Of a DNA stretch of 21,118 nucleotides, positions 1 to 7,904 are shown piece by piece (position 1 is the first letter of the stretch; every line of letters starts with the position of its first letter). The position numbers and the translations under genes were made by a program. Source of the DNA: a bacterium (lineage in GTDB: Bacteria; Bacillota_I; Bacilli_A; RF39; UBA660); contig JAQXIG010000028.1 in assembly GCA_029007685.1 (NCBI GenBank), positions 1 to 21,118 on the forward strand, in the 5' to 3' direction. The notes beneath the pieces are model-generated. The model saw only the letters and a list, made by a program, of their open reading frames with translations. It was not told the origin of the DNA and ran no database searches.

Positions 1-228
1 AATCATCGTTTCATCTACTTTTTCTCTAAATTCTTCATTTACAGAATAAGTAACTCCGATACTTAAAAATACAAACAAAGAAAGTAAGAGTACCAATAGT
101 AACCATTTCTTTTTACCTTCTTTTTCTTCTTTGGATTTTTCTTCTTTCTTCTTTATTGCTTGTTTTTTTAATTTTTGATCAATCTCTTCTTCAATCGTTT
201 TTCTTCTCTTTTTTTCTACTTTTCCCAT
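1..228 (-). CDS. 5' part of a single-pass membrane protein, truncated by the window edge
   Basis: An open frame of 76 codons starts at an ATG at 228, preceded by AGGAGT at a good distance, and runs off the window edge with no stop. The first 40 or so residues are almost all Lys, Glu and Arg (a cytoplasmic, possibly helical tail). A single hydrophobic segment follows at roughly residues 43-62, then SVNEEFREKVDET, which would lie outside the cell. This architecture is common to many envelope proteins (LytR-type, penicillin-binding, divisome proteins), so no family can be named without the missing C-terminal domain. It is separated from the upstream operon by a terminator at 413-447 and has a possible promoter of its own. 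Confidence 0.7.
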   Translation of the reverse strand, partial: MGKVEKKRRKTIEEEIDQKLKKQAIKKKEEKSKEEKEGKKKWLLLVLLLSLFVFLSIGVTYSVNEEFREKVDETMI

Positions 229-283
229 ACTCTTACTCCTATGATTGATTTTTAGTTAAAGTATATTCTCAGACTACTTGTCT

Positions 284-313
284 ATTATAGCTAGAAAATC
301 ATACTTTATGATA
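284..313 (-). promoter_or_regulatory. Possible promoter for the truncated gene
   Basis: Reading the minus strand, a perfect TATAAT lies at 289-284, about 55 nt before the ATG at 228. The only -35 candidate is TTATCA at 313-308 with an 18-bp spacer, a weak match. The position after a terminator and before the gene supports it. Confidence 0.4.
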
Positions 314-412
314 ACTAAAATATATCACAATTTTTCTTTTTTCTCAAGTTTGATAAGATAAAATTATCTTATTTTCCTCTTCTTGATTATATCTTCCTTT
401 TTTGTCGAATTT

Positions 413-447
413 TATAGAAAAACAGAATCGATTATTCAACCGATTCT
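413..447 (-). terminator. Rho-independent terminator overlapping a stop codon
   Basis: On the minus strand, AGAATCG (447-441) pairs with CGATTCT (430-424) around a 10-nt loop, followed by GTTTTTCTAT. The first stem arm includes part of the TAG stop of the upstream gene. It would end the transcript carrying the MurJ-like, FemX-like and tail-anchored protein genes. Confidence 0.75.
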
Positions 448-949
448 ATACTACAAAATATAAAATAATAGCAACTATGAAAATCACAAATAAAGCTACA
501 ATAAAACCAATCAAAAACATACTCCCAATACCTTTGTTCATCTGACTCAATAGATTAACCTTAAACATATCGCGCTTAGGATCACTCTTAGAAATCATAA
601 CACCCTTATAAGCTTTCAATTCAGAACGATGCCCTTCCTCAAGAATTTGATCCGGCGTAATATTCGTCAACAAAATCACTCTTTTATCTTTAAAAACAGT
701 ATAATGTAACTTAATAACTCCATGGACTTTTCGAAACATTTCATCTGTTGGTAATTCTAGTTCATACATCTCGCTATGATCATGGTTAGTTCCAACCAAA
801 GTTCCTAAAAACTCCCCACTTTTCAACTTAGGATAATATTCAAAGCTAAGTTTCTTGTAAGCCAACATATTATATTTTCTAACACTTCTTTCTCTAACAT
901 GGAACTTATTTTCATCTAAATAATCAAAAATATAATTTTCTTGATTCAT
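446..949 (-). CDS. Tail-anchored membrane protein of unknown function
   Basis: 167 aa. I do not recognise a family. About 140 residues form a soluble, mixed-charge domain without obvious catalytic motifs. One strongly hydrophobic segment at roughly residues 144-167 ends the protein, so the predicted topology is a cytoplasmic domain held by a C-terminal anchor. The start at 949 follows GTAGGTATATT, a modest Shine-Dalgarno. The gene begins 7 bp after the stop of the FemX-like gene and ends inside a terminator, so it is the last cistron of the envelope operon. That placement suggests an accessory role with the ligase or flippase, but this is inference from position only. Confidence 0.8.
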   Translation of the reverse strand: MNQENYIFDYLDENKFHVRERSVRKYNMLAYKKLSFEYYPKLKSGEFLGTLVGTNHDHSEMYELELPTDEMFRKVHGVIKLHYTVFKDKRVILLTNITPDQILEEGHRSELKAYKGVMISKSDPKRDMFKVNLLSQMNKGIGSMFLIGFIVALFVIFIVAIILYFVV

Positions 950-956
950 AATATAC

Positions 957-2201
957 CTACTTTCTTGTAATGCGCTTGTCCTTTTTCAAAAATTTATAAA
1001 TAGTAAAAAAAGACTCCAGTTTAAGCTCAAACCTACCAACATATTCAATCACATTTCCACCAAATCCCTTTTTAAATTCATACAATCCATAATGTTTACT
1101 AGTAGGATGAAAATCTCCTACAATTTCATTAAAATGACAATATTGAAATCCTTCTCGATAGGCATCTTGAATATGATATTGATACATTAAATAATTCGGC
1201 GTAAAACTTTTATACTCTGGCAATACTTTACTAGAAAAAGTCAAATATTCATTTCCAGACCGAATAGATAACAAATAACCAATATCTTTTCCCTGTGGAT
1301 ATTTTTCTTGTAACGCCAAAGCCCTACGCATCTCATGATCATACTTCAATAATAGTTTATCAGAAGTTTCCTTTTGATACAAGAGACGTTTTCCAACAGG
1401 ACCTCGATTAATCTTTTTCTCAAGATCACGATTATTTCTTTTTTCATATTCATACAGATTCAAACTACTTTGATAATAAATATCGGGCTTTAGATAAGCA
1501 ATATATACCGTCATCAAAGGACACATATATTGATAAAGTTTTTGATAATATAATAAACGATGAAAACCAGAATTCTCCCTTTCAGAATCAGACTCAAAAA
1601 GATCTACCATTTTAATTAAATCTAGAATTGTACCCTTTCGAACCACGACTCCCTTTTTAATACAATTATTAATATTCCGCTTTGTACTTTTTGAAAATCT
1701 ACTTTTCTTAATTTCATAATCTTCATCCAACAGCATTCGACATCCCCATCGATACTGACAAGTATTAAAACCATGATGTTTATAACCTAACTGAAGTAAA
1801 TTTTGAATAGTTTGTTCATCTTTCTTTTGATTAAAATCCACCTTACCATCTGAATCTCTAATTTGATAAATAACATTAGGATCCATGATAAAAGTAAATC
1901 CCCCTCTTCTTTTTATATATTGCTTCAACTCATGAGTAAAAAAAGAAAGTACTTTAACATTATGATAATCAACCATCAAACCTCGAGGAGCATAAAATTT
2001 CTTTTTTTTCAAAGCCGTCTTCTCTTCTAAAATAAGAGCAGCAGCTATAATAACACCAGCTTCTTCAATACCAACCAAATGCATAATATTATGATACTCT
2101 TGTCTCCATTTTGCAAATTCTAACGAATGCATAAACGAAGCTTGTCTATATGTATCATAAAAATTTTGATATTCACTCTCTGTTAATACTCTAAATTTCA
2201 T
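957..2201 (-). CDS. FemX/MurM-like peptidoglycan bridge aminoacyl ligase (FemAB family)
   Basis: 414 aa, the usual length for FemAB-family enzymes, which transfer an amino acid from aminoacyl-tRNA to the stem-peptide side chain of lipid II at the inner membrane face. N-terminal half: the GNAT-like region with QASFMHSLEFAKWRQEY and KKFYAPRGLMVDY, typical family segments. Middle, around residues 250-305: a Lys/Glu-rich stretch that fits the helical coiled-coil arm for tRNA. C-terminal half: the second GNAT repeat, with the family-like ending FNEIVGDF and LYEFKKGFGG followed by a basic tail. The start ATG at 2201 overlaps the TGA of the MurJ-like gene (ATGA), and AAAGGTGA lies just upstream. Pairing with a lipid II flippase supports the role. 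The amino acid added (Ala, Ser or Gly) cannot be read from the sequence. Confidence 0.88.
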   Translation of the reverse strand: MKFRVLTESEYQNFYDTYRQASFMHSLEFAKWRQEYHNIMHLVGIEEAGVIIAAALILEEKTALKKKKFYAPRGLMVDYHNVKVLSFFTHELKQYIKRRGGFTFIMDPNVIYQIRDSDGKVDFNQKKDEQTIQNLLQLGYKHHGFNTCQYRWGCRMLLDEDYEIKKSRFSKSTKRNINNCIKKGVVVRKGTILDLIKMVDLFESDSERENSGFHRLLYYQKLYQYMCPLMTVYIAYLKPDIYYQSSLNLYEYEKRNNRDLEKKINRGPVGKRLLYQKETSDKLLLKYDHEMRRALALQEKYPQGKDIGYLLSIRSGNEYLTFSSKVLPEYKSFTPNYLMYQYHIQDAYREGFQYCHFNEIVGDFHPTSKHYGLYEFKKGFGGNVIEYVGRFELKLESFFTIYKFLKKDKRITRK

Positions 2202-3877
2202 AAATTCACCTTTTTTCTAATTCGATTTTCAATTTTTTTCACATTTTGATAACCAAAAATATCATAGACAAGCCTTGTCCGAAACATCAAACCAAAATAA
2301 ATAATCATACCAACTATGATACACATAATCACCATAAAAAGATTAAGAATCCGAACATTAGAATGAAATCGAATAAAATATAAAACTGCTAATATCACAA
2401 TAACCATAACTAATGTAATAATAATGATGTTAAGTACTCTTTTGATAGTTTGTTCATAGTTAATTTGATATTTCTTACCAAGATAATGTAATGCCATCAT
2501 ACTACAAATCAAACAACTCAAAATCATAGAGGTAATAGCTCCATAATAAGCAGGTAATCCCATATTATAAAATCCATATAATAACGGAAGATAAAACAAA
2601 ACATTAGTAACAACACCAACGAAAAGTATCAAAAATAGTCTTTTATATTCTTGTAAGATTTGTAAAAAAAACATAGCTACAATAAATAACAGAGTAGCAA
2701 ACGAAACAAATACATAGTATTGGTAAACTTCAGAACCAAATTTACTCACTCCATAAAAAACAGTCCAAATTGGTTTTGACAAAATGCTAAACAGAAAAGT
2801 TAAAGGGAATGCCAAAAAAAATAATTTTTGTAAAATTAGATTCATTTCAACACGAATGTTCTCTAGATTCTGATTGACGAAATGAACCCGCAGATTCGGC
2901 ATCAAACGAACAACAAATAGCACTGCGATAGAAACGAATGCCATATTAAGATGTAATCCCCAAGTAGTCATAATACTCAATATAACTTCTACCTGTTGAA
3001 CTGTATAACCAAAAACATCCACCAATAATCGAACCAAAAGAAAAACATCAACTGATAAAATAAATGCTTTAAAAACATCCACCATAATAAACGGGAACGC
3101 ATACCTGACAATTTGAGAAATAATAACACTATCCGTAATTTTTGGCTCTTTTACTTTCAATATTTTTTTCTGTAATTGTTTACGATTTTGATATACAGTA
3201 ACAAAAAGATAAAAATAGGAAACAAAAGCTCCTATAGCAGTTGCTAACAACGCTATTCCAACAGTAAATCGAAATGAAAAATGAAACACCCGAAAAGCTA
3301 AAAAAACGCCTACCACCAGCACAATCACTCGAACACTTTGTTCAATTGTCTGAGAAATAGAAGTAACAACAAAACATTTCTGTCCCTGTAGATACCCTCG
3401 ATAAATATGAACCAGTGGCACTATAAATAGGGAAAATGAAATAACCCGGATTCCAAACCGAAGATCTCCTCTTATACTACCACCGACAATATCTCCCACT
3501 ATAACATCAGCTAACACTCCAGCAAAAATAAACAACAAAAGCCACCCAATCAAACCAACGATGATAAACATTCTCTGTCCTAGCTGAAAAGCTCTCTCTT
3601 TTGCTCGATAATATCCTAAAATATGATATTCCTCAACAATCTTACGAATTGCCAAAAAAGTCCCCACTTGATAAATGCCAAAAAATATCAAATAAATAGA
3701 ATAAGCACATCCATACAATGTTCCACCGTAGTCTCCAATCATCGAATAAAAAGGAATCACATAAAAAATCCCTAATACACTAGATAGTATCATACCAATT
3801 GTCGCTAAGAGTTCCCCTTTGATAACCCATTTTTTCCTCAATGCAATCAACTTCTTCTCTATTCTGATATTTATCAT
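2198..3877 (-). CDS. MurJ/YtgP-like lipid II flippase (SpoVB-type MOP exporter)
   Basis: 559 aa, with about 14 hydrophobic segments spread over the whole length. The N-terminus (KGELLATIGMILSSVLGI, then IPFYSMIGDYGGTLYG) closely follows the pattern of Bacillus YtgP/SpoVB proteins of the polysaccharide-biosynthesis/MOP superfamily, whose YtgP member flips lipid II outward. The cytoplasmic N-terminal helix and the C-terminal tail are Lys/Arg-rich. The gene overlaps the FemX-like gene by 4 bp, so modified lipid II is the probable substrate. An alternative is another undecaprenyl-linked glycan, since this family also exports polysaccharide units. The frame has a stop (TAA, 3880-3878) directly before this ATG, so no earlier start is possible. 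The best Shine-Dalgarno lies about 18 nt away and serves a 2-codon minicistron instead. Confidence 0.85.
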   Translation of the reverse strand: MINIRIEKKLIALRKKWVIKGELLATIGMILSSVLGIFYVIPFYSMIGDYGGTLYGCAYSIYLIFFGIYQVGTFLAIRKIVEEYHILGYYRAKERAFQLGQRMFIIVGLIGWLLLFIFAGVLADVIVGDIVGGSIRGDLRFGIRVISFSLFIVPLVHIYRGYLQGQKCFVVTSISQTIEQSVRVIVLVVGVFLAFRVFHFSFRFTVGIALLATAIGAFVSYFYLFVTVYQNRKQLQKKILKVKEPKITDSVIISQIVRYAFPFIMVDVFKAFILSVDVFLLVRLLVDVFGYTVQQVEVILSIMTTWGLHLNMAFVSIAVLFVVRLMPNLRVHFVNQNLENIRVEMNLILQKLFFLAFPLTFLFSILSKPIWTVFYGVSKFGSEVYQYYVFVSFATLLFIVAMFFLQILQEYKRLFLILFVGVVTNVLFYLPLLYGFYNMGLPAYYGAITSMILSCLICSMMALHYLGKKYQINYEQTIKRVLNIIIITLVMVIVILAVLYFIRFHSNVRILNLFMVIMCIIVGMIIYFGLMFRTRLVYDIFGYQNVKKIENRIRKKVNL

Positions 3878-3901
3878 TTATATCATAACATAGATATCAC
3901 C
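3878..3901 (-). promoter_or_regulatory. Two minicistrons between the ribosome-binding site and the MurJ-like gene
   Basis: On the minus strand GGTGAT (3901-3896) is ideally spaced from an ATG at 3891 that encodes only Met-Leu-stop. A second ATG at 3886 encodes Met-Ile-stop and ends at 3878, next to the real ATG at 3877. The real start has no good Shine-Dalgarno of its own, which suggests termination-reinitiation. Confidence 0.4.
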
Positions 3902-3926
3902 AAAATATCAAAAGCTAAATTTCAAA

Positions 3927-4514
3927 TTAATTAGAAAAATGTGATAATTTATCAATTTCTTCAGAAAATTCCTGTCGAACAGTTGGATACAAAAACCACC
4001 CACCAGCATATTGATGTCTACTCCTACTAGGAAAATAACTACATTCATAATGAAAATGATAATCCTGTATAACTTGTTCAACAATAGCTTGAACTCTAGG
4101 AATATGATAATCACTCGTAACAATCAAAATTTTCGAAAAAATATATCCTCTCTCACGAAGCAAGTGAAAAGAATAAAGAATATTTTGATAAGTATTCAAA
4201 GACTGATCCTCACAAATAATATGATTTTTTTTTACCCCATGCGCAATTGCATATTCCAAATCTCGATAACATTCTTTTATTTGGTCATTCAATTTCGCTC
4301 CCCCTGACAACAGAATAATCATAGGTTTGAGAAAATAAAGACGAAGAGCAGTCAAAATTCGATTTTTTCTCCTACTCCCCAACACCATAATAACATCAAA
4401 ACACTTGGGAAACTTTTTAACTGAAGAAAAAAATAAGGAATTGATCACTTCCTTATCTTTTTTACACACTGGATATTTCAAAATTCTTTCTGAAAGATTA
4501 GAATTCATCTTCAT
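3927..4514 (-). CDS. DUF218/YdcF-like protein (SanA/ElyC family), cytosolic form
   Basis: 195 aa from the ATG at 4514, chosen because AGGTGAT (4524-4518) precedes it. A longer frame to 4556 exists but would lie inside the upstream gene. Family motifs are present in order: IMVLGS near residue 44, LLSGGA near 70, a segment with CEDQSLNTYQN near 100-110, and VTSDYHIPR near 135. These match the DUF218 core, a Rossmann-like fold whose members affect envelope integrity and are thought to act on a phosphate- or polyprenyl-linked substrate, though the biochemistry is unsettled. Unlike many relatives it has no N-terminal membrane helix. It starts 4 bp after the metalloprotease-like gene and lies about 50 bp before the MurJ-like gene, so an envelope role is likely. 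Confidence 0.82.
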   Translation of the reverse strand: MKMNSNLSERILKYPVCKKDKEVINSLFFSSVKKFPKCFDVIMVLGSRRKNRILTALRLYFLKPMIILLSGGAKLNDQIKECYRDLEYAIAHGVKKNHIICEDQSLNTYQNILYSFHLLRERGYIFSKILIVTSDYHIPRVQAIVEQVIQDYHFHYECSYFPSRSRHQYAGGWFLYPTVRQEFSEEIDKLSHFSN

Positions 4515-4518
4515 AATA

Positions 4519-5445
4519 TCACCTATAATTGCAGTTTCGATCAAATAAATCAACAATAGCCATCGCTTCCTGATTTAACATTTTTATTTTGCGCACTTTA
4601 AATATCTTTATTCCTGTTTGCTTCAATAAATCAAGCTGCAAAGAAAAAGTTTTTTGCAAGAGTGAGACCAGTTGACAATAACTGCCTTCTTTCCCCGTAA
4701 TTTGATCAAACCACGCCCCAATATCATCAATATCTCCTTGAAAACGCAGCTTCTCTAACGTAGAAATAAAAGTTTTATTATTCATTAATGTTTGGCACAC
4801 CAAAGACTGCAATAAATAAGCATTCGATCGATAAGAACCAGAAATCAAATTATGAATCGAAAACAAAGTAGTAACAACTTCCCGATTCTGAATATCATAC
4901 TGATAAAAAGAATGGATAATATCAATAATCATCTCTGTTTGTTTCGTATTAATAATCTCTTCTAAAATCGAATTATCCTCTTTTCCAACTACCCTAAAAA
5001 ACTTCGAATCATAAATAATCGAAGTAAGTCCTGTTCTAACATAAACCTTATGATCTAAGACTTTTAATTCCTGTTTCATCGAATTAATCGCATGATTAAA
5101 CTCATGCACCAAATTATCCAAAAGTTGCATCAGCCCAATATTATGATAATTTTTAAGTACAATCATTTTATAAGTCAGATAGTGATCACCTTGTAGATAA
5201 GGAACACTCTGATAAAAAGCTTGATTAACCATATCCTGTTTATCTTCAATAATAATAGGAATACTACGAAAAGAATCTAAAATATAACACTCATTTTCCA
5301 TGCCATATTTAAGAATAAATGCCGGAATCATCAAATAAAGTAAATGTGTTAAATTATCAGGATAATGATATTCTATCGCAAGTTGATTCGCAGTAAAAAC
5401 ACTATGCTCAATCAACTGATTAATAATCTGATTATTAACCTTCAC
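4519..5445 (-). CDS. Predicted zinc metalloprotease (HExxH) of unrecognised family
   Basis: 308 aa, no signal peptide and no membrane segment, so probably cytosolic. It contains NLVHEFNHAIN, giving an HExxH motif with His114, Glu115 and His118, flanked by hydrophobic residues as in zincins. About 45 residues later LEEIINTKQTE (Glu162/Glu163) could supply the third zinc ligand in the gluzincin manner. The rest is helical and I do not recognise a named family. The gene is followed with a 4-bp gap by the DUF218 gene, whose ribosome-binding site overlaps this stop codon. Upstream is the polymerase IV terminator, so it probably has its own weak promoter in 5446-5475. Function is inferred from the motif only; an inactive or structural role is possible. 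Confidence 0.72.
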   Translation of the reverse strand: MKVNNQIINQLIEHSVFTANQLAIEYHYPDNLTHLLYLMIPAFILKYGMENECYILDSFRSIPIIIEDKQDMVNQAFYQSVPYLQGDHYLTYKMIVLKNYHNIGLMQLLDNLVHEFNHAINSMKQELKVLDHKVYVRTGLTSIIYDSKFFRVVGKEDNSILEEIINTKQTEMIIDIIHSFYQYDIQNREVVTTLFSIHNLISGSYRSNAYLLQSLVCQTLMNNKTFISTLEKLRFQGDIDDIGAWFDQITGKEGSYCQLVSLLQKTFSLQLDLLKQTGIKIFKVRKIKMLNQEAMAIVDLFDRNCNYR

Positions 5446-5473
5446 ATAACCACATCCCTATCATAATTATTGT

Positions 5474-5506
5474 AAAAAAAAACAAAGAGAAAGTAAACTA
5501 CTCTTT
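5474..5506 (-). terminator. Rho-independent terminator after polymerase IV
   Basis: On the minus strand AAAGAG (5506-5501) pairs with CTCTTT (5489-5484), with a possible inner AGT/ACT pair, followed by G and nine T residues. The first arm contains the last two sense codons, and the TAG stop is in the loop side. Confidence 0.7.
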
Positions 5507-6682
5507 TAAACTAGCTGGAATAATAACTCCCTCTCCAAATTTATCAGTAATATCGTCTAAAACTTCCTGTATTTTATCATTATGAAAATCTTTTTCTGTA
5601 TCAAACAAAGATACCTGCTTATGATTATGATGTGTAAAATCAGAAAGTCTAATTCCCATTAATCTTAAAGGTTCGCCTTTCCATCCTTGTTTTAAAATTT
5701 GCAAACTAGCTTTATAAATCTCTTCGGTTACATTCGTAGGATTAACCAATTTAATCTGATGTGAATACAAAATAAAGTGATCAGTCTTAAAAATAACCGC
5801 TATCGTAGTAGCATAAAGATGTTCTTTTCGAGCTTGCTTACCAACCCGATCTGCTTGCTTCAATAAAATTTTTTTTAAATAAGATGTATTTTCGATATCT
5901 TCTGCAAACGTTTCACTAACACTAATACTCTTATTTCTCACTCCCTTGGAACCCACTAAACTATAGTCAATACCATTAGCATATTCATGCATCATTTTTC
6001 CTTGACTTTTAAACCGTCTTTCTAACAAAGAAAGTGGAACCTGCGCTAACTCTCCAATAGTATAAATTCCCATTTCCTGTAACACTTTACTAGAAACCTT
6101 CCCCACCATAAATAACTCAGAAACTGGTAACGGCCACATTTTAACGGGAACTTCTTCTAAAAACAAAGTATGAACTTTATTTGGCTTTTCAAAATCACTC
6201 GCCATCTTAGCACATAACTTATTATTCGCAATCCCAATATTAACCGTATAACCAAATTTCTGATAAATTTCATCTTTCATATGATAAGCAAGTTGAATCG
6301 GATCAGGATATAAAAGTTCAGTTCCTGTCATATCTAAAAAACACTCATCAATAGAAAAACGCTCAACCGTAGGCGTGAAAGTACAAAAATACTGATATAA
6401 TTCATTACTTCGTTTACGATAAAGTGTATAATCACCCCGAAATATTTTCAATTCTGGACATTTACGGCGTGCTATATATAAAGGATCTGCTGTCACAATT
6501 CCCATTTTCTTAGCCACTGGACTTTTCGCTGTCACAATTCCCTTTCTTTTCGTTTCATCTCCACCAATAACCGCAGGAATTTCACGAATATCCACAGGAT
6601 ATCCCTGTTCTAATAAATCAACTGCTGTCCATGATAAAAAAGCGTTATTAACATCAATATGAAATATAAGTCTATCTTTCAT
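5498..6682 (-). CDS. dinB: Y-family DNA polymerase IV (DinB-like)
   Basis: 394 aa from the ATG at 6682. An in-frame GTG at 6691 is less likely, because AGGTGA (6693-6688) is ideally placed for 6682. The palm carries the catalytic acidic residues: Asp10 in HIDVNNAF and Asp112-Glu113 in RFSIDECFLD. A helix-hairpin-helix region follows (LPVSELFMVGKV onward), then a little-finger domain from about residue 245. Near the C-terminus KQVSLFD matches the beta-clamp binding motif QxxLF. The enzyme performs error-prone translesion synthesis at stalled forks. The NNAFLSW segment around the steric gate differs from the usual DAFFASVE pattern of E. coli DinB but I recall it from a subgroup of Bacillota enzymes. 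It has its own promoter and terminator, so it is monocistronic. Confidence 0.93.
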   Translation of the reverse strand: MKDRLIFHIDVNNAFLSWTAVDLLEQGYPVDIREIPAVIGGDETKRKGIVTAKSPVAKKMGIVTADPLYIARRKCPELKIFRGDYTLYRKRSNELYQYFCTFTPTVERFSIDECFLDMTGTELLYPDPIQLAYHMKDEIYQKFGYTVNIGIANNKLCAKMASDFEKPNKVHTLFLEEVPVKMWPLPVSELFMVGKVSSKVLQEMGIYTIGELAQVPLSLLERRFKSQGKMMHEYANGIDYSLVGSKGVRNKSISVSETFAEDIENTSYLKKILLKQADRVGKQARKEHLYATTIAVIFKTDHFILYSHQIKLVNPTNVTEEIYKASLQILKQGWKGEPLRLMGIRLSDFTHHNHKQVSLFDTEKDFHNDKIQEVLDDITDKFGEGVIIPASLKE

Positions 6683-6699
6683 AGACATCACCTATAAAC

Positions 6700-6728
6700 A
6701 TTATAAATCAACCTAAACCAAGAAACAA
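6700..6728 (-). promoter_or_regulatory. Sigma-A-type promoter for polymerase IV
   Basis: On the minus strand TTGTTT (6728-6723) and a consensus TATAAT (6705-6700) are separated by 17 bp, ending 17 bp before the ATG at 6682. No LexA box is evident nearby. Confidence 0.55.
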
Positions 6729-6744
6729 TCGAACAACCTGTATT

Positions 6745-6921
6745 TTAATAATTTTTAGTATAGATAATCATGGCTGAAAAACAATAAATCTGCTCCTCAC
6801 TAAAAACACTAGCTGATACTTGATACTTAATATCAATTACTTCAATATCATCATCTAGAAAATCATTAATAGCACTCTCTAAATCCTTCTCATCTTCCAT
6901 ATCAAAAATCTTAACTTTCAT
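6745..6921 (-). CDS. Cse60-like small protein
   Basis: 58 aa, starting MKVKIFD at an ATG at 6921 with GGTGA upstream. The pattern is an N-terminal MKVKIFD, an acidic helix (EDEKDLESAINDFL), then a strand with YQVSAS and the ending EEQIYCFSAMIIY. This matches what I remember of the Cse60 family, small acidic proteins named from a sporulation gene of Bacillus subtilis but common in Bacillota that do not sporulate. The biochemical role is unknown. It lies between the DUF421 gene and polymerase IV, with a possible promoter just upstream. Length agrees with the family (about 60 aa). Confidence 0.75.
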   Translation of the reverse strand: MKVKIFDMEDEKDLESAINDFLDDDIEVIDIKYQVSASVFSEEQIYCFSAMIIYTKNY

Positions 6922-6938
6922 AAAATCACCATCTTTAT

Positions 6939-6987
6939 TCTATAAAAGCAAATTCAATTTTTTTGTCAAAAAAACTCATATCATAAG
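6939..6987 (-). promoter_or_regulatory. Possible promoter for the Cse60-like gene overlapping a weak terminator
   Basis: On the minus strand TTGACA (6969-6964) and TATAGA (6944-6939) have a 19-bp spacer, longer than ideal. Immediately before it, CTTAT/ATGAG (6987-6975) forms a short stem with one G-T pair followed by seven T residues, a weak terminator for the DUF421 gene. The last T residues of that tract form part of the -35 box. Confidence 0.4.
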
Positions 6988-7006
6988 ACATAAGTATCAA
7001 TCAATC

Positions 7007-7717
7007 TTACTCCAATACATTCGCAACATCAATAGTATCTGTCTTTTCATAGACAGTAAATTGCTCTTTATTATCACAAACCACTAATAATAATTTAGAA
7101 ATATCTTCATACCCCATATTCTTTAACCTCGCCGTAACCCACTCCACATCTTTACCAATATTTTTAATATTATTTTTCATCAATTTTCCATCAATTAACA
7201 AATTAGCACATAAACCTTGATCTGAAACCTTTAATTTCATATCATTAGGAGTAACTGGAATATACTTAGATTTTGGTAAAAAACTAACTTTCCCACTCGG
7301 CTCTAAAATCGAATAATAAATTTGACTAATATCATAATAACCATTCTCCCTAGCTACTTGTAAAAAGTCATTCACATCCATATGACTCTTTTTTAAATTA
7401 GAATAAATAATCTTACCTTTATCAATCAAAACAGATGGCGTACCTGTAAAAAATCTTCGTAATACAATACTTTTAGTAGTAAGAACCGAAATAAGAGTGG
7501 CCACACCACCATAAATAATAATACAAAATATTCCGTCTATATAATGAATAGAATCATCTACTGATAAACTAGCTGCAATCGAACCAATACTAATCCCAAT
7601 AATATAATCAAACATATTAAGTTGACTAATTTGTTTTTTACCCATCAACTCTGTAATCAAAAATAACACAATAATAGATAAAATACTTCTAAAAAAAGTA
7701 TCCAATAAAGTTTCCAT
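7007..7717 (-). CDS. DUF421 (YetF/YdfS-like) membrane protein
   Basis: 236 aa. The N-terminal region has three hydrophobic helices (about residues 8-24, 35-52 and 60-82) with the family segments LITELMGKKQISQLNMFDYIIG and IGSIAASL. A soluble C-terminal part of about 150 residues follows, with TGTPSVLIDKGKI and DFLQVARENGYYDISQI, which are typical of DUF421 proteins such as B. subtilis YetF. These are membrane proteins with a cytoplasmic domain; some have been linked to spore germination or envelope behaviour, but no activity is established. A DUF3290 partner, often found beside this family, is absent here. The start at 7717 follows GGTGATGAG. The gene stands alone between an inverted repeat and a weak terminator. 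Confidence 0.88.
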   Translation of the reverse strand: METLLDTFFRSILSIIVLFLITELMGKKQISQLNMFDYIIGISIGSIAASLSVDDSIHYIDGIFCIIIYGGVATLISVLTTKSIVLRRFFTGTPSVLIDKGKIIYSNLKKSHMDVNDFLQVARENGYYDISQIYYSILEPSGKVSFLPKSKYIPVTPNDMKLKVSDQGLCANLLIDGKLMKNNIKNIGKDVEWVTARLKNMGYEDISKLLLVVCDNKEQFTVYEKTDTIDVANVLE

Positions 7718-7746
7718 CTCATCACCATTAATAACTTGGCTCTTAT

Positions 7747-7770
7747 ACTATTTTTTATGCAAAAAATAGT
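7747..7770. repeat. Perfect 10-bp inverted repeat upstream of the DUF421 gene
   Basis: ACTATTTTTT, a 4-base ATGC centre, then AAAAAATAGT. It lies 30 bp before the DUF421 start and could be an operator or a weak 5'-UTR hairpin. There is no adjoining T tract to make it a standard terminator. Confidence 0.5.
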
Positions 7771-7904
7771 AATAAACTATAAAAATTATAACCAGTCAAT
7801 CATCGATTTTTGTAAATAAAAAAACTCGATAAAAAAAGAAAAAGATTAACTTTTCCCAAGAACATTTACAAATAATCTATAATTCCCTACTTCATTTTTC
7901 TAAT

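Noticed and set aside
3908..4123. 71-codon minus-strand open frame and the facing plus-strand frame at 4011-4307
   Set aside because: Both overlap the DUF218 gene, which has clear family motifs, and lack suitable ribosome-binding sites; they are frame shadows.
7803..7833. Hairpin ATCGA/TCGAT with A/T stem as a terminator or riboswitch
   Set aside because: Stem is mostly A-T with a bulge, no T tract follows on either strand, and no riboswitch-like conserved core is visible.
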